Of a stretch of 8,587 bases of DNA, positions 5,890 to 8,587 are shown in pieces. The first letter of the stretch is position 1. Each line of letters starts with the position of its first letter. A model generated the notes under the pieces. The model was not told the DNA's origin. It searched no databases and saw only the letters and a program-made list of their open reading frames with translations. A program made the translations under genes and the position numbers. The stretch comes from Leucobacter_A sp035514995 (GTDB lineage: Bacteria; Actinomycetota; Actinomycetes; Actinomycetales; Microbacteriaceae): the NCBI GenBank assembly GCA_035514995.1, contig DATJCC010000027.1:1-8587 (forward strand), given 5' to 3'.

Positions 5890-5919
5890 AATATACACGC
5901 TTCGTGACGAGCGTCACAA
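5890..5919 (-). promoter_or_regulatory. Probable kynA operon promoter
   Basis: On the minus strand TTGTGA (5914-5919) and TATATT (5890-5895) are separated by 18 bases, a reasonable housekeeping promoter. Transcription would begin near 5883, leaving a leader of about 40 bases before the GTG start. The -35 half overlaps the perfect palindrome at 5904-5917, so a bound protein would probably block RNA polymerase. Confidence 0.5.
5904..5917. promoter_or_regulatory. Perfect palindromic operator candidate
   Basis: GTGACG-AG-CGTCAC is a perfect inverted repeat of 6-bp arms with a 2-base centre, in the kynA promoter spacer and -35. It also reads GTGA-N6-TCAC, the layout of CRP/GlxR-type sites, so it may bind a CRP-family protein instead of the PaaX-like regulator. 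The sequence is certain; the binding protein is not. Confidence 0.5.
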
Positions 5920-5960
5920 ACAAAATATGTTTTCTTTTTTAACTACAACTGTGTTTTAGT

Positions 5961-5988
5961 TTGCGAAGCCACTTTAGAACAATATAAT
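5961..5988 (+). promoter_or_regulatory. Probable promoter of the AGCS symporter gene
   Basis: TTGCGA (5961-5966) and a consensus TATAAT (5983-5988) are separated by 16 bases on the plus strand. The predicted start of transcription is near 5995, giving a leader of about 60 bases. This promoter is divergent from the kynA promoter, and the two -35 boxes are about 40 bases apart, so one regulator could influence both. Confidence 0.6.
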
Positions 5989-5990
5989 CT

Positions 5991-6027
5991 TTGAAGTGCT
6001 TATGCCCCACTGGGTAAAGCACTTCAA
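5991..6027 (+). promoter_or_regulatory. Perfect 11-bp inverted repeat at the symporter transcription start
   Basis: TTGAAGTGCTT (5991-6001) pairs perfectly with AAGCACTTCAA (6017-6027). Inside the 15-base loop CCCA (6006-6009) and TGGG (6011-6014) can also pair, though a one-base loop makes that inner stem doubtful. The repeat begins two bases after the -10 box. It could be a DNA operator over the transcription start or a 5' mRNA hairpin. There is no U-run after it, so it is not a simple terminator. The ribosome site (6045-6049) lies outside the stem. Confidence 0.6.
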
Positions 6028-6056
6028 CGCAATGACGCGAAAGTAAAGGTACTAAA

Positions 6057-7541
6057 TTGGAAAAACTTCAAGAATTTCTCGACACACTAAGCTCCATAGT
6101 GTGGGGGCCTTTCGTTTTGATCCCCCTTCTTTTTTTAACCGGCCTCTACCTAACATTCCGACTTGGAGGGCTTCAATTCCTTCGGCTCGGAGCAGCATTA
6201 AGGTTGGGCGTTATAAAACGCAAAGATCCAGGTTCAAAAGGTGACATCTCCCAATTCCAGGCACTCACAACAGCTCTTGCCGCAACCGTCGGCGTGGGTA
6301 ACATAGTCGGGGTTGCAGGCGCTATCGGCATCGGCGGGCCCGGCGCACTCTTCTGGATGTGGGTCACAGGCCTGTTAGGAATGGCATCGAAATACACAGA
6401 GGCATTTCTCGGTGTGCGTTACCGCACAGTTGACGCTGCCGGTGAACGCAACGGTGGCCCCCAACACTACCTAGAAAAAGGCATCAAGGGCGGCCTCGGC
6501 AAGTTACTCGCCTGGTCATTTACTATCTTTACAGTGCTCGCCTGTTTTGGTATCGGCAACATGACTCAATCAAACGCGATAGCTGAAAACGCTGAGCGCA
6601 CATTCAACGTGCCCTTCTGGGTTTCGGGGCTTGTTGTTGCGGTGCTCACAGCACTCGTGCTCGTCGGAGGAATCAAATCTATCGGCCGTGTAACCTCAGC
6701 GTTCGTTCCTTTTATGATCGTTTTTTATGTAATCGCAGCGGTCTTCATCCTTATCACACACATCGGAGACGTACCGGGAGCTTTTGCGCAGATCTTTAGC
6801 GAAGCTTTCACGGGAACCTCCGCCGTAGGTGGGTTCGCCGGTTCAGTATTTATAATCGCGATTCAAATGGGTTTCGCACGAGGCATCTTCTCAAACGAGT
6901 CAGGGATGGGTTCAGCAGCTATTGCAGCTGCCGCAGCACAAACCAGACATCCAGTGCGTCAGGGTCTAGTTTCAATGACACAGACCTTCATCGACACCAT
7001 AATCGTAGTTTCAATGACCGGGTTGGTAATTATCACAACTGGTACGTGGCAAGACGTTGGGGCTGACGGTTCACAAATATCTAAAGCATTAATGACTGGT
7101 GAAGCCTTCTCCAAGGGGCTACCCGGCAACTGGGGCCATTGGATAGTCACACTAGGCGTTATATTCTTTGCCTTCTCAACCCTACTTGGCTGGTCATATT
7201 ATGGTGAACGAAACTTCGAACGCATCTTCGGTCGACGTGCCGTGATGCCGTTCCGGCTTTTCTTCTCAGTTATTGTTTTTGTCGGTGCAACAACAGAATT
7301 GGAAATAATCTGGAGTTTCTCAGACGTAATGAACGGACTCATGGCCTTACCAAACCTCATCGGTCTCTTGATTCTCTCTGGGCTTGTTGCACGTGAAACT
7401 AAGGCATACATCAAATTTGATCCCAAACTTCAGGCAACAGAAGAAGAAATTGCAGCCGCGCTCGCTGATGAACCAGGCTACCTGGAATGGAAATCAAACG
7501 AAGAAGCGTTCGAGACAGAAACAGCTAAAGAACTAATCTAA
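6057..7541 (+). CDS. AGCS-family sodium(proton)/alanine-glycine symporter
   Basis: This 494-residue inner-membrane protein carries small neutral amino acids, typically L-alanine or glycine, with Na+ or H+. The family signature lies at about 79-102 (GVGNIVGVAGAIGIGGPG followed by ALFWMW). The conserved FARGIFSNESGMGSAAIA (273-290) and FAFSTLLGWSYYGERNFERI (371-390) loops are intact. Roughly ten hydrophobic segments are visible, starting with residues 17-34, and the last 45 residues form an acidic cytoplasmic tail. The TTG start is supported by AAAGG seven bases upstream and by the usual N-terminal pattern (VWGPFVLIPLLFLTGLYLTF). It is divergent from the kyn operon, whose kynureninase releases L-alanine, so import or efflux of alanine linked to tryptophan breakdown is possible. 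Substrate and direction cannot be read from sequence. Confidence 0.94.
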   Translation: MEKLQEFLDTLSSIVWGPFVLIPLLFLTGLYLTFRLGGLQFLRLGAALRLGVIKRKDPGSKGDISQFQALTTALAATVGVGNIVGVAGAIGIGGPGALFWMWVTGLLGMASKYTEAFLGVRYRTVDAAGERNGGPQHYLEKGIKGGLGKLLAWSFTIFTVLACFGIGNMTQSNAIAENAERTFNVPFWVSGLVVAVLTALVLVGGIKSIGRVTSAFVPFMIVFYVIAAVFILITHIGDVPGAFAQIFSEAFTGTSAVGGFAGSVFIIAIQMGFARGIFSNESGMGSAAIAAAAAQTRHPVRQGLVSMTQTFIDTIIVVSMTGLVIITTGTWQDVGADGSQISKALMTGEAFSKGLPGNWGHWIVTLGVIFFAFSTLLGWSYYGERNFERIFGRRAVMPFRLFFSVIVFVGATTELEIIWSFSDVMNGLMALPNLIGLLILSGLVARETKAYIKFDPKLQATEEEIAAALADEPGYLEWKSNEEAFETETAKELI

Positions 7542-7569
7542 TAATCTGTACTCTCAGAACCAAGCGCAA

Positions 7570-7619
7570 AGATGGCGGGGCTGACCTTAAACTTCTAAGG
7601 CTCTCCCCGCCATCTCTTT
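7570..7619 (+). terminator. Rho-independent-type terminator after the symporter gene
   Basis: AGATGGCGGGG (7570-7580) pairs perfectly with CCCCGCCATCT (7605-7615). A nested CCTTA/TAAGG stem (7585-7589 and 7596-7600) fills the loop. The outer arm is followed by CTTT, a short and imperfect U-tract. It lies 28 bases past the symporter stop and isolates that gene from the downstream sirtuin gene. Confidence 0.85.
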
Positions 7620-7630
7620 AAAAGCTTCGT

Positions 7631-7636
7631 TATGAT
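7631..7636 (+). promoter_or_regulatory. Possible -10 box of the sirtuin gene
   Basis: TATGAT lies eight bases before the ATG at 7645. Transcription about seven bases after it would start at or next to the ATG and give a nearly leaderless mRNA. This would fit the absence of a good Shine-Dalgarno sequence (only AAAG nearby). No convincing -35 box is visible. Confidence 0.35.
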
Positions 7637-7644
7637 AAAGACAA

Positions 7645-8463
7645 ATGACAGATCAAGAAATGCGAAACCTAATAGAACTGTTCGAAACGGGACCGGTCGC
7701 TTTTTTGACCGGAGCTGGTATTAGTACCGACTCAGGAATCCCCGATTACCGTGGGGCCGGAACACCTCCTCGCACACCCATGAACATTCATGAATTCTTA
7801 GGAGATCCACAGTTCAGAAAAAGATTTTGGGCGGGAGCCAGTGTCAACGCTCGCACCCACACTAAAGTTGAACCCAACTCTGGCCACCATGCTATAGCCC
7901 GGTTGGAAGAATTGGGGTTGAGCACGGGTGTAATGACACAAAACGTCGACGATCTGCACAACCGAGCCGGATCACGAGTAGTTGTTGAACTGCACGGTAA
8001 CGGTAACCGTGTCACCTGCACAAACTGTGGAACGAAATACAATCGCGCTGAAGTGATTGCCAGCTTCAATGAGCTAAACCCGGGATACGTAGAATCTCAA
8101 AAGAACGTCAACATCAACCCCGATCAAGACGCTGCAGTAACCCAATATGAAAGAGTGGGTGTTCCTTCATGCGAAGTCTGTGGCGGGGTGCTTCGCCCCG
8201 ACATCGTCTATTTTGGAGAGACCGTTCCACTCCCAGTCGTTGATGCCGCAAAAGATCTAGTCGAAAAGTCGAGTGCGCTGATAGTCGCGGGGTCATCACT
8301 AGCCGTAAATACTGGGATTCGTCTTGTCAGCCGCGCAGAGAATCTAGGTCTACCGATAGCTGTGATAAACCGTGGGCCCACAGCAATAGATGCCCGCTCC
8401 GGCATACGAATAGAAGCGGGCACTAGTGAAACACTAACCGCTCTGTTAAACGCCGTTTCGTAA
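7645..8463 (+). CDS. Class II (SIRT4-like) NAD-dependent sirtuin
   Basis: Sirtuins remove acyl groups from lysine, using NAD+ and releasing nicotinamide and O-acyl-ADP-ribose; some also ADP-ribosylate. The 272-residue protein has the Rossmann-fold GAGISTDSGIPDYR (23-36), TQNVDDLHNRAG (98-109) and the catalytic His117 in VELHGNG. The zinc pairs are C125/C128 and C176/C179, followed by RPDIVYFGE (184-192), GSSLAVNTG (216-224) and INRGPT (241-246). A 47-residue insert between the two Cys pairs and the VYFGE form point to the SIRT4-type class II, not the CobB/class III type; I do not see the Tyr and Arg motif expected of desuccinylases. All catalytic residues are present. Targets cannot be deduced. 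It stands as its own unit after the terminator. Confidence 0.94.
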   Translation: MTDQEMRNLIELFETGPVAFLTGAGISTDSGIPDYRGAGTPPRTPMNIHEFLGDPQFRKRFWAGASVNARTHTKVEPNSGHHAIARLEELGLSTGVMTQNVDDLHNRAGSRVVVELHGNGNRVTCTNCGTKYNRAEVIASFNELNPGYVESQKNVNINPDQDAAVTQYERVGVPSCEVCGGVLRPDIVYFGETVPLPVVDAAKDLVEKSSALIVAGSSLAVNTGIRLVSRAENLGLPIAVINRGPTAIDARSGIRIEAGTSETLTALLNAVS

Positions 8464-8587
8464 TATACTCCCCAGGTTTCAGTAACGCGCTTCTAGTAAC
8501 GCACCTCTTCAGTTACAAACTGCCGTCTGCTAGTCAGTCATCATTTTTGCGATGCCGAGTGTTCAAACGACCATCTACTTCATCTGC
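8464..8587. other. Window-end intergenic region, no confident gene
   Basis: No recognisable gene is seen. AGTAACGC occurs twice (8481-8488 and 8495-8502), 14 bases apart. GTAAC (8496-8500) is inverted as GTTAC (8512-8516). On the minus strand an open frame enters from the right edge and ends in TGA at 8534-8536, reading ADEVDGRLNTRHRKNDD. It could be the hydrophilic tail of a convergent gene, but 17 codons prove nothing. Confidence 0.4.

Noticed and set aside
5842..5898. TDO beginning at the ATG at 5898 or 5883
   Set aside because: The extra residues lie over the promoter, have no ribosome site and do not resemble TDO N-termini, whereas the GTG at 5844 has a perfect Shine-Dalgarno sequence.
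5991..6027. Transcription attenuator or riboswitch upstream of the symporter gene
   Set aside because: There is no U-run and no alternative pairing partner, and the leader is too short for a known aptamer, so only the inverted repeat is claimed.
8534..8587. Tail of a convergent minus-strand gene (17 codons)
   Set aside because: The frame is open to the edge and charged like a C-terminal tail, but it is too short to support a gene call and no terminator follows it.
1..8587. CRISPR array, toxin-antitoxin pair or defence system
   Set aside because: No spaced repeat array is seen, and every sizeable gene is accounted for by transposition, tryptophan catabolism, transport or a sirtuin without a defence partner domain.

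Overview
The window looks like moderate-G+C chromosomal DNA (about half G+C by eye, not counted), most likely from an actinobacterium. The reasons are a SIRT4-type sirtuin, a PaaX-family regulator beside aromatic catabolism genes, and IS30 and IS110 remnants of the kind common in that phylum. GTG and TTG starts also occur. This placement is inference from recognised families, because no search was run.

Positions 1 to about 1790 are an insertion-sequence scrapyard. The C-terminal codons of an IS110-family transposase (minus strand) run up to about 82. They are followed by an apparently complete IS30-family element (about 92-1466) with an intact DDE transposase and unusually long imperfect terminal inverted repeats. 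Next comes the C-terminal third of a second, different IS30 transposase (about 1472-1735, plus strand). The two flanking remnants belong to different families, so this is a rearranged site and not one simple insertion. An AT-rich spacer follows (about 1790-1982).

Positions 1983-5844 hold a four-gene minus-strand operon. In transcription order it encodes tryptophan 2,3-dioxygenase (kynA), a compact amidohydrolase-superfamily enzyme, kynureninase (kynU, start overlapping the previous stop by one base) and a PaaX-family regulator. TDO makes N-formylkynurenine and kynureninase cleaves kynurenine to anthranilate and L-alanine. The formamidase needed between them is not present as a recognisable KynB. 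The amidohydrolase sits exactly where it would be expected and keeps all its metal ligands, so it is a candidate non-homologous kynurenine formamidase. This is the most interesting hypothesis here.

The 212-base divergent region 5845-6056 carries a probable kynA promoter overlapped by a perfect GTGACG-AG-CGTCAC palindrome. It also carries a probable promoter for the rightward gene, with a perfect 11-bp stem starting near the predicted transcription start. The rightward gene (6057-7541) encodes an AGCS-family Na+ (or H+)/alanine-glycine symporter, which fits with alanine released by kynureninase. A strong hairpin terminator (7570-7619) ends it.

A class II (SIRT4-like) NAD-dependent sirtuin gene (7645-8463) follows with its own possible promoter. 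The last 124 bases have no confident gene.
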